From Sphingobacteriaceae bacterium GW460-11-11-14-LB5 (GTDB lineage: Bacteria > Bacteroidota > Bacteroidia > Sphingobacteriales > Sphingobacteriaceae): a stretch of DNA of 64,000 nucleotides. The stretch spans positions 3,162,001-3,226,000 of the forward strand of contig CP021237.1 in NCBI GenBank assembly GCA_002151545.1, written 5' to 3'. Below are positions 17,883 to 28,240 of the stretch, in pieces (position 1 is the stretch's first letter; the number at the start of each line of letters is the position of its first letter). The notes below the pieces were generated by a model that saw only the letters and a program-made list of their open reading frames with translations, was not told the DNA's origin and did not search any database. Position numbers and translations under genes: made by a program.

Positions 17883-20558
17883 ATGAACCTCAGATTTCTA
17901 CAGGTAACTGCTCTGTTTTTTGCCCTCTTTCCTGTTTCCAAAACGTTTGCTCAATCAGTTACGGCCTTGAAAACCGAATATTTGGTTAATCCGATCGGGT
18001 TAGACAACCCAAATCCGCGTTTTACCTGGCAAATGAACGATGCCAGCCAGGGCGCTAAACAAACTGCTTACCGTATTTTGGTAGATACTGATTCGGCTTC
18101 GCTTGTTAAAGCTGAAGCAAAACTTTGGAATACAGGGTGGATAGCTTCAGAAAAAAATCTGATCGTTTATTCGGGCCAGTTACTAAAACCTTTTACTAAA
18201 TACTATTGGAGGGTTGACATTGCCGATGGAAATCAAAAGAAATCAAATAAGCCATATATCGCCAGCTTCGAAACAGGCATGATGAAAATGGAAAACTGGC
18301 AGGGTGCATGGATCTCGGATACCGAAAATATCAAACTTAAACCTGCTCCCTATTTCCGGAATACCTTTACCACGAATAAAAAAATCAGATCGGCCAGGGC
18401 ATACATTGCCGCAGCGGGATTATACGAACTATCCATCAATGGGAAGAAAATAGGCAACCACCGCATGGATCCGATGTACACCCGTTTTGATAGACGAAGC
18501 TTATATGTTACCTATGATGTAACCAATGCAATCAGCAAAGGCAAAAATGCAATAGGCGTATTGCTGGGCAATGGATGGTACAACCACCAATCAACTGCAG
18601 TATGGTATTTCGATCGTGCCCCATGGCGCAATAGACCAACTTTTTGTCTGGACCTAAACATTACTTACGAAGATGGCACTACCGAAATCATTAAATCGGG
18701 TAAAGATTGGAAAACGGCTTTAAGCCCGATTATTTTTAATAGTATTTATACCGCCGAACATTACGATGCTCGTCTGGAAAAAGCAGGCTGGAACACCGCA
18801 AACTTCGACGATACCGATTGGAAAAATGTGATATACCGTTCAGCACCCTCTAAAAATATTGTTGCACAGGCCATGCACCCTATCCGTAATGTGGAGGAAA
18901 TAGCCAGCAAAAGTTTAAGAAAATTTAATGATACCACCTACCTTTTCGATCTGGGCAGGAATATTTCGGGAGTAAGCAAAATTACAGTGAGCGGACCGGC
19001 CGGAACGGTGATTAAACTGAAACATGGCGAGCGTTTATACACCAACGGACATGTGGATATTTCGAATATTGATGCCCATTACCGTCCAACGGATAATACC
19101 GATCCTTTCCAAACCGACATTCTGATTTTAAACGGAAAAGGTGCACAAAGTTTCATGCCCTATTTTAATTATAAGGGCTTTCAATATGTGGAAGTAAGCA
19201 GCTCCGCTCCCATCGAATTGAAAAAAGAAGACCTCACAGGTTATTTTATGCACAGTGATGTGCCAGTTGTGGGCGATGTTAAATCTTCAGAGCCGATCAT
19301 CAATAAAATCTATTACGCCACCAATAATTCTTACCTATCCAATCTTTTTGGCTACCCAACAGATTGTCCGCAACGGGAGAAAAACGGCTGGACAGGCGAC
19401 GCACAGATCGCCATCGAAACAGGCCTTTATGGTTTTGATGGCATTACCATTTACGAAAAATGGCTCGCCGATCACCGTGACGAGCAGCAGCCAAATGGTG
19501 TTTTACCATCCATTATCCCTACCGATGGCTGGGGTTATGAATGGGGCAACGGACCAGATTGGACCAGTACCATTGCGATTATTCCGTGGAATGTATACCT
19601 GTTTTACGGCGACAAAAAATTACTTGCCGATTGTTACGAAAATATCAGGAAATACGTAAACCATATTGATGAAACCTACCCTACGGGTTTAACTACCTGG
19701 GGCCTGGGTGATTGGATTCCGGTAAAATCTAAATCGCCTGTCGAACTTACCTCTACCTGCTATTACTATGCTGATGTGCTTATTTTAGCCAAGGCAGCAA
19801 AAATTTTAGGTAAAAACGATGATTATGAAAAGTACATGGCCATGGCTAAAAAAATTAAAGATGCTTTTAATGCCAAGTATTTGAATAAAGAAAAAGGGAT
19901 TTATGCTTCTGGCGTACAAACCGAAATGAGTGTTCCGCTTTATTGGAAAATTGTTCCGGAAGAATCAGTTGCCTTAGTTGCCAAAAATTTAGCCAAACGT
20001 GTAGAAGCCGATGGTTTCCACCTGGATGTGGGATTATTGGGTACAAAAGCCATTTTAAATGCGCTGAGCGAAAATGGCTACAGCGACATTGCCTACAAAG
20101 TTGCTGCACAAAAAACCTATCCAAGCTGGGGCTGGTGGATGGAAAACGGAGCCACCACTTTATACGAGAACTGGCCTATTGATGCAAAATCGGATATCTC
20201 GATGAACCACATTATGTTTGGAGAAATCGGTGCCTGGTTGTACAAATCGCCGGGAGGCATTAAACCAGATGAAAAGCAGCCTGGCTTTAAACATGTGATA
20301 TTGGATCCGCACATTATGGAAGGCCTCAATTCTTTTGAGGCTAGTCATATTGGTCCGTACGGTAAAATTATGAGTGCATGGAAAAGAATTAATAATGGAA
20401 TCAGGTACGATATTACCATTCCTGCAAATTCTACAGCTACTATTAATGTACCGCTTACAAGTGGTATGATTGTTTATGTAGATGGTAAAATAAACAACAC
20501 TGGAAAAATAGATTTAGCGGCCGGTAAGTATGTAATTGAACATAAAGCAAAAAAATAA
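17883..20558 (+). CDS. GH78 alpha-L-rhamnosidase
   Basis: 891 residues. A signal peptide ends at TFAQS (about residue 24). The order is: fibronectin-like N-terminal domain, Bac_rhamnosid_N beta domain (about 150-310), concanavalin-like domain, (alpha/alpha)6 catalytic barrel (about 440-790), and a C-terminal beta domain. The family hallmark DCPQREKNGWTGDAQ lies near 494-508. It should cleave terminal rhamnose from plant or bacterial glycans in the periplasm or at the surface. No SusCD pair lies beside it. Confidence 0.94.
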   Translation: MNLRFLQVTALFFALFPVSKTFAQSVTALKTEYLVNPIGLDNPNPRFTWQMNDASQGAKQTAYRILVDTDSASLVKAEAKLWNTGWIASEKNLIVYSGQLLKPFTKYYWRVDIADGNQKKSNKPYIASFETGMMKMENWQGAWISDTENIKLKPAPYFRNTFTTNKKIRSARAYIAAAGLYELSINGKKIGNHRMDPMYTRFDRRSLYVTYDVTNAISKGKNAIGVLLGNGWYNHQSTAVWYFDRAPWRNRPTFCLDLNITYEDGTTEIIKSGKDWKTALSPIIFNSIYTAEHYDARLEKAGWNTANFDDTDWKNVIYRSAPSKNIVAQAMHPIRNVEEIASKSLRKFNDTTYLFDLGRNISGVSKITVSGPAGTVIKLKHGERLYTNGHVDISNIDAHYRPTDNTDPFQTDILILNGKGAQSFMPYFNYKGFQYVEVSSSAPIELKKEDLTGYFMHSDVPVVGDVKSSEPIINKIYYATNNSYLSNLFGYPTDCPQREKNGWTGDAQIAIETGLYGFDGITIYEKWLADHRDEQQPNGVLPSIIPTDGWGYEWGNGPDWTSTIAIIPWNVYLFYGDKKLLADCYENIRKYVNHIDETYPTGLTTWGLGDWIPVKSKSPVELTSTCYYYADVLILAKAAKILGKNDDYEKYMAMAKKIKDAFNAKYLNKEKGIYASGVQTEMSVPLYWKIVPEESVALVAKNLAKRVEADGFHLDVGLLGTKAILNALSENGYSDIAYKVAAQKTYPSWGWWMENGATTLYENWPIDAKSDISMNHIMFGEIGAWLYKSPGGIKPDEKQPGFKHVILDPHIMEGLNSFEASHIGPYGKIMSAWKRINNGIRYDITIPANSTATINVPLTSGMIVYVDGKINNTGKIDLAAGKYVIEHKAKK

Positions 20559-21171
20559 TCTATAACATTACCGCCTGGCTTAGATGTACTCAGGTGGCTT
20601 AGGTGGTCATTTGTTTTTAGAAAAGCAGCGTTAGTGCTTTTAGGCTATGAAAGTCCCGCTATCCGCTTCAAAGCCTCGGCTCGTACCTCACCTTCGGGTT
20701 TTATGCTGCTATCGGGTTTATTAACGATAAGGCACTTGCTTTTGGCTACACATACTACAGACCGTGAATTAAACTTTTGCGGTATCTTCCAGCGATAAAT
20801 ATCTTATTAGGATGGAAGGATCTCACGCCCCCAAGTTTAAATACGTTGGTTTTAACACCACAGACCTAAGTAAAATAAACCTGATAAAGTGGAAAGCCCG
20901 CATCCCGATTTTTCTTCGGGAGCGGACTTGGAGTGATAGCAGGACTGTTCTAACCAACACGGACTGACCCCTGATTTTCAAAATAAGATTAACTACATAA
21001 ATCACCATGCATATTCGAAACCTGAGAGGTTTAAAAGAACCAACACGACAAATTTTCAGTATAATTCATTAATTATCAGCAATTTAGTCATTAAAAATAA
21101 AATCTTACCGACAAAATTTCCGATTATAAAATCAAAATTGATGTGGCATTTGTTTTGACCTTAAAGGGAAT
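20559..21171. repeat. 613-bp gap with two REP-family repeats
   Basis: Copy at 20651-20720 is in reverse orientation (AGTCCCGCTATCCGCTTC ... GCTATCGGGTTTA); copy at 20874-20946 is forward (AAACCTGATAAAG ... GATAGCAGGACTG) with an inner CCCGA/TCGGG hairpin. No gene is seen; a 61-codon frame inside the repeats is discounted. Confidence 0.65.
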
Positions 21172-23772
21172 ATGAACTTCAACAATTTTACCATAAAAGC
21201 CCAGGAAGCAGTTCAACAGGCTTCTGAAATAGCCCAAGGCAATCAGCAACAGGCTATTGAAACGGCACACCTGCTTAAAGGTTTGCTCACTGTTGATGAA
21301 AACGTGGTTTCTTACGTGTTAAAGAAATTAAACGTTAACCTAAATTCATTGAATCAAAACTTAGATGCAGAGATTGCCAAATTCCCGAAAGTGAGCGGCA
21401 GTAATGTCTATCTGTCATCTAATGCCAATAGCGTTTTGCAAAAAGCGCAAACATTTTTAAAAGAATTTAAAGATGAATTTGTGTCTGTTGAGCATTTATT
21501 ATTAGGCATCTTAGCCGTTAACGACAGCACTTCGAAATTATTAAAAGAACAAGGTGTTAACGAAAAAGACCTTAAAAAAGCCATTGTAGAGCTACGTGGC
21601 GATAACCGGGTAACCGATCAAAATGCCGAAGCCACTTATCAGGCTTTAAGCAAATATGCCAGAAATTTAAACGAATACGCCGAGAGCGGAAAACTTGATC
21701 CGGTAATTGGCCGCGATGAAGAAATCCGTCGGGTTATCCAGATTTTATCCCGCCGGACCAAGAACAACCCTATTTTAATTGGTGAGCCAGGCGTGGGTAA
21801 AACGGCCATTGCTGAGGGTATTGCTTTCAGGATTATCAAAGGTGATGTACCCGAGAATTTAAAAAGTAAAGTGGTTTACTCGCTCGATATGGGATCGCTT
21901 ATTGCAGGCGCCAAATATAAAGGTGAGTTCGAAGAGCGTTTAAAAGCCGTAGTTAAAGAAGTGACACAGAGCGATGGCGACATTATCCTCTTTATCGACG
22001 AGATCCACACTTTGGTGGGTGCCGGTGGTGGTGAAGGTGCCATGGATGCAGCGAACATTTTAAAACCTGCCCTTGCCCGTGGAGAGTTGCGCGCTATTGG
22101 TGCAACCACTTTAGATGAATATCAAAAATATTTAGAAAAAGATAAAGCCTTAGAGCGTCGTTTCCAGAAGGTAATGGTCGAAGAACCGGATACCCAGGAT
22201 GCCATTTCGATCCTTCGCGGACTGAAAGAACGTTACGAAACACACCATAAAGTAAGGATTAAAGATGAAGCGATTATCGCAGCCGTAGAAATGAGTCAGC
22301 GGTATATCTCAGACCGTTTCTTACCAGATAAAGCCATAGATTTAATGGATGAGGCTGCATCGAAATTGCGTATGGAGATGGATAGTGTGCCCGAAAATGT
22401 GGATGCTTTAGACCGTGAAATTATGCGTTTAGAAATTGAACGCGAAGCGATTAAACGGGAAAAAGACGATAGAAAGGTCAAAGAACTTTCAGAAGAAATT
22501 GCCAACCTATCAGCAGAGCGTGATGAATTTAAAGCGAAATGGCAAGGCGAAAAAGACCTGGTAGATGCCGTAAATAACGAACTGGAGCAGATTGAGCACT
22601 ACAAATTAGAAGCAGAACAAGCTGAACGTGCAGGAGATTATGGCAAAGTGGCCGAAATCCGTTACGGAAAAATTAAAGAAGCACAGGATAAAGTTGAGAA
22701 ACTAAAAGCCGATTTAGAAAGCCAGCAAAGCGATAGCCGCATGCTTAAAGAAGAAGTTACCGCCGATGATATTGCTGGTGTGGTGGGTCGCTGGACAGGT
22801 ATTCCGGTTACCAAACTGATTGCCAGTGAGCGCGAAAAATTACTTCACCTGGAAGAAGAATTACACCAGCGCGTAGCGGGTCAGGATGAAGCAATTGAAG
22901 CGATATCTGATGCCATTCGCCGTTCCCGTGCAGGCTTGCAGGACAAACGCAAACCAATCGGCTCTTTCATCTTTTTAGGTACTACTGGTGTGGGTAAAAC
23001 GGAATTGGCAAAAGCCCTCGCTGAATTTTTATTCAACGATGAAAATGCCTTAACGCGTATTGATATGAGTGAATACCAGGAACGTCACGCCGTGTCGCGT
23101 TTAATTGGTGCGCCTCCGGGATATGTGGGTTATGATGAAGGCGGACAGTTAACCGAAGCCGTTAGGCGTAAACCTTATTCGGTGGTATTGCTTGATGAGA
23201 TTGAAAAAGCACACCCGGATGTATTTAATATCCTGCTACAGGTGTTGGATGACGGACGTTTAACCGATAATAAAGGAAGAACGGTGAATTTTAAAAATAC
23301 CATCATCATCATGACTTCCAACATTGGTGCACATTTAATTCAGGATAACTTCAAAAACTTAAGTGATGAAAACCGTGAGGAAGTAATTGCCAAAACCAAA
23401 AACGAACTGTTTGAAGTATTAAAACAAACCATTCGTCCGGAGTTTTTGAACAGGATTGATGAACTGATTATGTTTACCCCGTTAAACCGCAGTGAAATCA
23501 GAAATATTGTAAGCTTACAGTTTAAACATGTACAGCAAACACTGGCCGAGATGGGTATAGAAATGGATGCCAGCGACGAAGCTTTAGATTGGCTGGCACA
23601 ATTGGGTTACGATCCGCAGTTTGGTGCGAGGCCGTTAAAAAGGGTTATTCAAAAGAGAATCTTAAATGAGTTGTCGAAAGAGATATTGGCGGGTAAGATA
23701 GATAAAGACAGCAAAATTAAATTGGATATGTTCGATCACAATTTTGTGTTCCTGAACCAAAACGCAGGTTAA
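21172..23772 (+). CDS. clpB: ClpB disaggregase
   Basis: 866 residues, full length. It has an N-terminal Clp_N domain (about 1-145), first AAA+ with GEPGVGKT (about 205-212) and Walker [10 protein letters not shown], the coiled-coil M domain (about 405-525) that marks ClpB, then second AAA+ with GTTGVGKT (about 603-610), and a ClpB D2-small domain at the end. It resolubilises protein aggregates together with DnaK. A terminator follows directly. No CIRCE-like site was found upstream. Confidence 0.97.
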   Translation: MNFNNFTIKAQEAVQQASEIAQGNQQQAIETAHLLKGLLTVDENVVSYVLKKLNVNLNSLNQNLDAEIAKFPKVSGSNVYLSSNANSVLQKAQTFLKEFKDEFVSVEHLLLGILAVNDSTSKLLKEQGVNEKDLKKAIVELRGDNRVTDQNAEATYQALSKYARNLNEYAESGKLDPVIGRDEEIRRVIQILSRRTKNNPILIGEPGVGKTAIAEGIAFRIIKGDVPENLKSKVVYSLDMGSLIAGAKYKGEFEERLKAVVKEVTQSDGDIILFIDEIHTLVGAGGGEGAMDAANILKPALARGELRAIGATTLDEYQKYLEKDKALERRFQKVMVEEPDTQDAISILRGLKERYETHHKVRIKDEAIIAAVEMSQRYISDRFLPDKAIDLMDEAASKLRMEMDSVPENVDALDREIMRLEIEREAIKREKDDRKVKELSEEIANLSAERDEFKAKWQGEKDLVDAVNNELEQIEHYKLEAEQAERAGDYGKVAEIRYGKIKEAQDKVEKLKADLESQQSDSRMLKEEVTADDIAGVVGRWTGIPVTKLIASEREKLLHLEEELHQRVAGQDEAIEAISDAIRRSRAGLQDKRKPIGSFIFLGTTGVGKTELAKALAEFLFNDENALTRIDMSEYQERHAVSRLIGAPPGYVGYDEGGQLTEAVRRKPYSVVLLDEIEKAHPDVFNILLQVLDDGRLTDNKGRTVNFKNTIIIMTSNIGAHLIQDNFKNLSDENREEVIAKTKNELFEVLKQTIRPEFLNRIDELIMFTPLNRSEIRNIVSLQFKHVQQTLAEMGIEMDASDEALDWLAQLGYDPQFGARPLKRVIQKRILNELSKEILAGKIDKDSKIKLDMFDHNFVFLNQNAG

Positions 23773-23786
23773 AACATTCCAGATCA

Positions 23787-23820
23787 AATCCCACAGCTTA
23801 ATTTCTGTGGGATTTTTTTG
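23787..23820 (+). terminator. Intrinsic terminator of clpB
   Basis: Ten-bp stem AATCCCACAG / CTGTGGGATT, 8-nt loop, followed by a T-run. Confidence 0.85.
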
Positions 23821-23923
23821 TTTAAAAAAGAACCTCACTAAAAGTAACTAACATGATAGTTCATTTTCTTGTTTTTTGTTTCAATAATGATTATTATTGA
23901 TTACACACAAAAACACAAATAAA

Positions 23924-24577
23924 ATGAAACCTAAATTAATCATCATGGCGCTGCTATGCGCCGTCAGTTGGCATTGTTATGCCCAAACTGAAAAAGGAAC
24001 CGGCTTTGCTGGTTTAAGCCTGAGTTTTGGAACCTCAAAACAAAACAATTCGTCACCAAGCCTAAACACCTTCACCGTTACGCCTCGCGGAGGCTACTTT
24101 TTGGCCAATAACTTCGCCATAGGCCTGGAAATTCCTTTAAATCTTTCCAAACTCCGCGGCGAAAGTTATATCTCCTGGGATGAAGAAGATGGAAGATACG
24201 AAGATCGTTATGGTCCCAAAGAATTTAGCTTCGGCATCTCTCCCTTTGTACGCAAATATGTAGATGTAAAAGAACGTTTTAAGTTTTTTGTACAGGCCAA
24301 TTTGCTTCTTCAGATTAATACCTTCAACAGGGTTGATGATCAAGGTTACCTCATCCGCACCGATGCACGTGCAAAAGGCTTTGGAGCCAGTTTAACTCCA
24401 GGGTTTACTTATTTGCTTTCTAATGATTCGAGCATAGATTTTTCATTTCCAATTTTAAGTTTCTTTCATCAAAATTATTATGCTGAAGAATCGTTGTACA
24501 ACTTCGATAAGAAAAATAACCTGAGATTGGCACTCGATAACTTTACCCCTACTTTCACAATCAATATCCACTTCTAA
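23924..24577 (+). CDS. Outer-membrane beta-barrel protein
   Basis: 217 residues from the ATG at 23924; a longer frame from 23897 would spoil the signal peptide. The signal peptide ends HCYAQ. Alternating aromatic/hydrophobic strands and a terminal FTINIHF with a final Phe fit a small OmpA/OprF-like barrel. Function unknown. The repeat protein starts 12 bp downstream, suggesting cotranscription. Confidence 0.8.
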   Translation: MKPKLIIMALLCAVSWHCYAQTEKGTGFAGLSLSFGTSKQNNSSPSLNTFTVTPRGGYFLANNFAIGLEIPLNLSKLRGESYISWDEEDGRYEDRYGPKEFSFGISPFVRKYVDVKERFKFFVQANLLLQINTFNRVDDQGYLIRTDARAKGFGASLTPGFTYLLSNDSSIDFSFPILSFFHQNYYAEESLYNFDKKNNLRLALDNFTPTFTINIHF

Positions 24578-24588
24578 GTTCACAGCTC

Positions 24589-25086
24589 ATGAAAAATATA
24601 TTCACCAAAATTTTAAGCGTAACGAGTATAAGCTTATTATTTCTTTTAAGCCTTTCCAATCAGGCAATTGCTCAGCGCTTTCGGGGCAAAATAGAATATT
24701 ATAGCAGTGTATTCCCTTCTGAAAATGGAAAAATCAAATCTATCAATGGTACTAAAATTGAATATTACAATTCGGTTTTTAAATCGGAAGATGGAAAAGT
24801 AAAAACAATTGGCGATAAAAGAGTGGAATATTATAACAGTGTATTCCCCTCCGAGGATGGAAAAATCAAATCTATCAATGGTATTAAAATTGAATATTAC
24901 AATTCGGTTTTTAAATCGGAAGACGGAAAAATTAAGTCGATTGGTAATATCAAATTTGAATATAATAACAACGGATCTCAAAAAAGTGATGGTAAGATAA
25001 AATCAATCCATAATGAAAATGATGATTCCGGATCAGAAGACGCATTAGACACCTATTACTTTATTGAAAGACTCAATTGTCAATAA
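24589..25086 (+). CDS. Secreted protein with 22-residue tandem repeats
   Basis: 165 residues. A signal peptide ends NQAIAQ (about residue 28). Five repeats of 22 residues follow, consensus K.EYYNSVF.SEDGKIKSI. At the DNA level two repeats form a 132-bp block that is duplicated (24691-24822 and 24823-24954). No catalytic motif is seen. The repeats resemble beta-hairpin modules, and the protein likely works in the periplasm or at the surface. It follows a barrel protein gene closely. Confidence 0.75.
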   Translation: MKNIFTKILSVTSISLLFLLSLSNQAIAQRFRGKIEYYSSVFPSENGKIKSINGTKIEYYNSVFKSEDGKVKTIGDKRVEYYNSVFPSEDGKIKSINGIKIEYYNSVFKSEDGKIKSIGNIKFEYNNNGSQKSDGKIKSIHNENDDSGSEDALDTYYFIERLNCQ

Positions 25087-25110
25087 TTTACAACCTAATA
25101 AATGATGGAA

Positions 25111-25260
25111 GAGGCTGTATCATAATTATAGACTGTCATCCTGAGCCTGTCTAAGGACCTGTTTAAATACGCTTTAAGGTGTTTCGACTACTTGTCCCGA
25201 TTCTTCGGGAAGCTCAACATGACAGCATCTTAAGTGAAATCGCATTTATGATACAGCCTT
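25111..25260. repeat. MITE-like palindromic element, copy 2
   Basis: The same terminal inverted repeats as the element at 3126 (GAGGCTGTATCATAA here and its complement at 25246-25259), and the same inner CCTGAGC / GCTCAACATGACA arms. It is about 20 bp longer because of an added segment with CCCGATTCTTCGGG (about 25197-25210). Confidence 0.75.
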
Positions 25261-25368
25261 TTTTTTTATTTACTGACCTACAACGACTTAAAAATAAATC
25301 AACTAAATAATTAGTTTTTGTGTTTTTTTTATTCTATTATTGGATACACAAAAAAAACACAAACACAA

Positions 25369-26004
25369 ATGAAAAAACAATTATTAGTTACGGCTATGGC
25401 CGTGGGTATCTCCCTATGCGGTTTTGCGCAAACAAAAGGAACAAACGCTTTAAGCTTTGGCATTAATACTACCACAAGCAAAAGTAGCGGTAACAACTAC
25501 GAAACCAAATCAAAAAACAACTATTTCACACTTGGTTATGGCTTTTTCTTTAAAGACAATGATAAGATTGGCTTAGATTTAACCTATGGAACAAATAAAA
25601 ATTCCTCGGGAAATAATAGCCACCAAGAGCAAAAAAGCTACGGCGGAAACCTAAGTTACCAACACTACTTCCCTCTTGTAAAAACCTTGTTTGCATATGC
25701 GGGCGGAAAAGCAGCTTATACTTATAGTAAAAACGATAATTTATATGACAGTAGTTATACCCCAATATCAGGCTATAAATCAAACCAATACGCTATAGGA
25801 GCCTATGGTGGTATTACCTGGTTTGTATCAAAAAGATTCGCCTTAGAAACAAGTTTGTTATCAGCAGATATCGTTTACAATAAAACAGAACAAAATGAGA
25901 TTAATGCGAATAACTATTTTACAAAAAATGAATATACCTCATTCAATTTCAGCAGCCAAGGAGTTATCAACAACCTCGGCTTTAAGATCTATATCCTATT
26001 TTAA
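25369..26004 (+). CDS. Outer-membrane beta-barrel protein
   Basis: 211 residues from the ATG at 25369, which gives a proper signal peptide (MKKQLLVTAMAVGIS, ending FAQ). The mature part is rich in Asn, Ser, Tyr and alternating strands and ends FKIYILF with a terminal Phe. It is probably a small outer-membrane barrel of the OMP_b-brl type; function unknown. Confidence 0.8.
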   Translation: MKKQLLVTAMAVGISLCGFAQTKGTNALSFGINTTTSKSSGNNYETKSKNNYFTLGYGFFFKDNDKIGLDLTYGTNKNSSGNNSHQEQKSYGGNLSYQHYFPLVKTLFAYAGGKAAYTYSKNDNLYDSSYTPISGYKSNQYAIGAYGGITWFVSKRFALETSLLSADIVYNKTEQNEINANNYFTKNEYTSFNFSSQGVINNLGFKIYILF

Positions 26005-26057
26005 CCTCCTCAACCATTAAAGCTTTGGCCCATCCCCTTAAAAAAGGATGGGCTTTT

Positions 26058-27260
26058 TTATTTCTTCTTTGTTTCAATATTCGGCAAGAAACCGGTTAGT
26101 AAACCGATTAAAGGCAGAAACGCACAAACATTAAATACATATTCGATACTGGTAGAATCAGCTAACTTCCCTAACAAAGCCGAACCAATACCACCCATGC
26201 CAAAGGCAAAGCCAAAAAACAAACCGGCCACCAAACCTACTTTTCCTGGAATCAATTCCTGCGCATAAACCAGAATTGCCGAGAACGCCGACGCCAAAAT
26301 CATCCCGATAGGCACAATGAGCACACCTACCCAAAATAAACTGGCATGTGGCAGCAACAATGCAAATGGAGCAGTACCCAATATTGAAGCCCAGATTACA
26401 TATTTCCGGCCTATTTTATCGCCTATTGGTCCGCCCAGCAATGTTCCGGCAGCTACCGAAAATAAAAACACAAATAAATAAATCTGCGAGGTTTGCACCG
26501 AAACATGGAATTTATCGATCAGATAAAAGGTAAAATAATTGGTTAAACTCGCCATGTAGAAGTATTTCGAGAAAATCAATAAGAGTAAGATACAAACAGA
26601 AAAGATCACCTTAGTTCTCGAAAATTGATTCACAACCGTTTGAATATTGATCTTTTTACTCCTCGAAAGCATAAATCCCCTGTACCAGTTGCCTACATAG
26701 GTTAAAATAATAATGGCCAAAAGTGCAATAACCGAAAACCAGATCACGCTGAACTGCCCGTAGGGAACAATAATCCAGGCAGCCAATAAGGGGCCTAAAG
26801 AACTCCCGGCATTGCCGCCCAATTGAAAAACAGATTGCGCCAATCCCCGCTTCCCTCCTGATGCAGCATGCGCCATACGTGACGCCTCAGGATGAAATAT
26901 AGAAGAGCCAATGCCAATAAAACATACCGAAAGCAATATGGTGTAAAAATGGGTGGATTGTGAGAGCGAGATTAAGCCGATCAGCGTAAAACCCATGCCT
27001 GTAGCCAATGAGTATGGCTGAGGTTTTTTATCCGTGTATAAACCCACAAAAGGTTGTAGCAATGATGCGGCCAGCTGAAAGGTTAATGTAATTAGGCCGA
27101 TCTGCGAAAAACTTAAATGATAGCTGGTTTTGATAATGGGGTAAATGGCAGGAATTAACGACTGTATGGTATCGTTAAGCAGGTGTGAAAAACTTAAAGC
27201 GAAAAGTATAGGGAAAACGGTTTTTTCAATAATGGAGGTGGTGGTGCTATTCTCAGTCAT
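26058..27260 (-). CDS. MFS exporter, fosmidomycin-resistance (Fsr) type
   Basis: 400 residues with 12 predicted membrane helices. Segments SFSHLLNDTIQSLIPAIYP (about 19-37) and GSSIFHPEASRMAH (about 122-135) are typical of Fsr proteins. It is an inner-membrane proton antiporter family; real substrates may differ from fosmidomycin. It is convergent with the barrel gene and divergent from the FMN reductase gene. Confidence 0.88.
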   Translation of the reverse strand: MTENSTTTSIIEKTVFPILFALSFSHLLNDTIQSLIPAIYPIIKTSYHLSFSQIGLITLTFQLAASLLQPFVGLYTDKKPQPYSLATGMGFTLIGLISLSQSTHFYTILLSVCFIGIGSSIFHPEASRMAHAASGGKRGLAQSVFQLGGNAGSSLGPLLAAWIIVPYGQFSVIWFSVIALLAIIILTYVGNWYRGFMLSRSKKINIQTVVNQFSRTKVIFSVCILLLLIFSKYFYMASLTNYFTFYLIDKFHVSVQTSQIYLFVFLFSVAAGTLLGGPIGDKIGRKYVIWASILGTAPFALLLPHASLFWVGVLIVPIGMILASAFSAILVYAQELIPGKVGLVAGLFFGFAFGMGGIGSALLGKLADSTSIEYVFNVCAFLPLIGLLTGFLPNIETKKK

Positions 27261-27363
27261 AACGGTAAATTATACCGTCAAAAATAGTGAATATAAATTT
27301 TTAAACTACACCGATTGTCCTTGCACAAACCAAACATTTTTATAAAGTTTTGGTTTTATAGCT

Positions 27364-27921
27364 ATGGAAAAGAACAGAAAAATTGTTGGCTTATGCGGAA
27401 GTTTAAGAAAGGGATCGTACAATGCCATGCTGCTTAAAGTTGCAGGCAGTTTAATCCCCGAAGGTATCCACTTCGAAACAGTGGCTTTTGATGATATTCC
27501 TGTTTATAATGCAGACCTCGACTTGCCTGAAACAGAAGAAAGGCCTGCAAGCGTGACGAAATTTAGAGATGCCCTCGCTACAGCTGATGCTTTTATTATT
27601 GTTTCTCCTGAATATAATTATTCCATCCCTGGTGGACTAAAAAATGCCATCGACTGGGCCAGCCGTGGAAAAGATTCGCCCTTAATGCATAAACCAGTTG
27701 CCGTAATGGGCGCCACACAGGGCATGTGGGGAACGGTTAGAATGCAAACAGCATTTTTGCCTGTTTTTACCTTCCTGAACATGAATCCGGTTTTACAACC
27801 AGAAGTTTTAGTGGCCCAGGCGCAAAATAAATTCGATGCAGAGGGAAATCTGACGGATGAGAGAACCATCGGTATCATCAAAAAGAAAATAGAAAATTTA
27901 ATTTCTGCCTGTAAAGTTTAA
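27364..27921 (+). CDS. NADPH-dependent FMN reductase / quinone reductase
   Basis: 185 residues, flavodoxin-like. FMN phosphate loop GSLRKGSYN (about 12-20); second motif SPEYNYSIPGGLKNAIDW (about 80-97). This is the ChrR/YieF branch, which reduces quinones or metals using NAD(P)H. It is divergent from the Fsr gene. Confidence 0.93.
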   Translation: MEKNRKIVGLCGSLRKGSYNAMLLKVAGSLIPEGIHFETVAFDDIPVYNADLDLPETEERPASVTKFRDALATADAFIIVSPEYNYSIPGGLKNAIDWASRGKDSPLMHKPVAVMGATQGMWGTVRMQTAFLPVFTFLNMNPVLQPEVLVAQAQNKFDAEGNLTDERTIGIIKKKIENLISACKV

Positions 27922-28240
27922 TCCAAAACGGCAGCATTCCCCTATACAAAACCTGCCATTTGCGACAGTTTAAAATCTGACATTTATACAAAAAAAGTCA
28001 GATTGTCAATCTGTCATGCCTGAAAAATTAATCAGTTGATTAATTTTTGGTCACACGAAAATAATATTGACTTAACACTAAATTTATATCTCTTTATCAA
28101 TTAGACAGTTGACCAAAAACTGATTTTTTGATGACGCTGACAAAGTTTTTTGGCACAAGTGTTGACTTTTATTCAAATATAGTCAGAAATTAAAAAAGTA
28201 AAATTGACTATATTTTTATAACAAATAAATAATAAAAAAG
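27922..28240. promoter_or_regulatory. Leader of the barrel gene with inverted repeats
   Basis: It contains a hairpin AAAATTAATCA / TGATTAATTTT (about 28025-28048) that could terminate the reductase transcript. It also has a perfect 11-bp inverted repeat AAATATAGTCA (28175-28185) and TGACTATATTT (28205-28215), 19 nt apart, just before the next gene. The second could be an operator or a leader stem. No gene is seen. Confidence 0.45.

Noticed and set aside
17883..20558. Polysaccharide utilisation locus around the GH78 gene
   Set aside because: No SusC/SusD pair, sensor or further hydrolase is adjacent; the gene stands alone between pyrE and clpB.
20823..21008. 61-codon frame on the minus strand
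   Set aside because: It lies over a REP-family copy and has no protein-like composition or start context.
24646..24981. 111-codon frame antisense to the repeat protein
   Set aside because: It is a mirror of the tandem repeat, which keeps an antisense frame open by its periodic codons.
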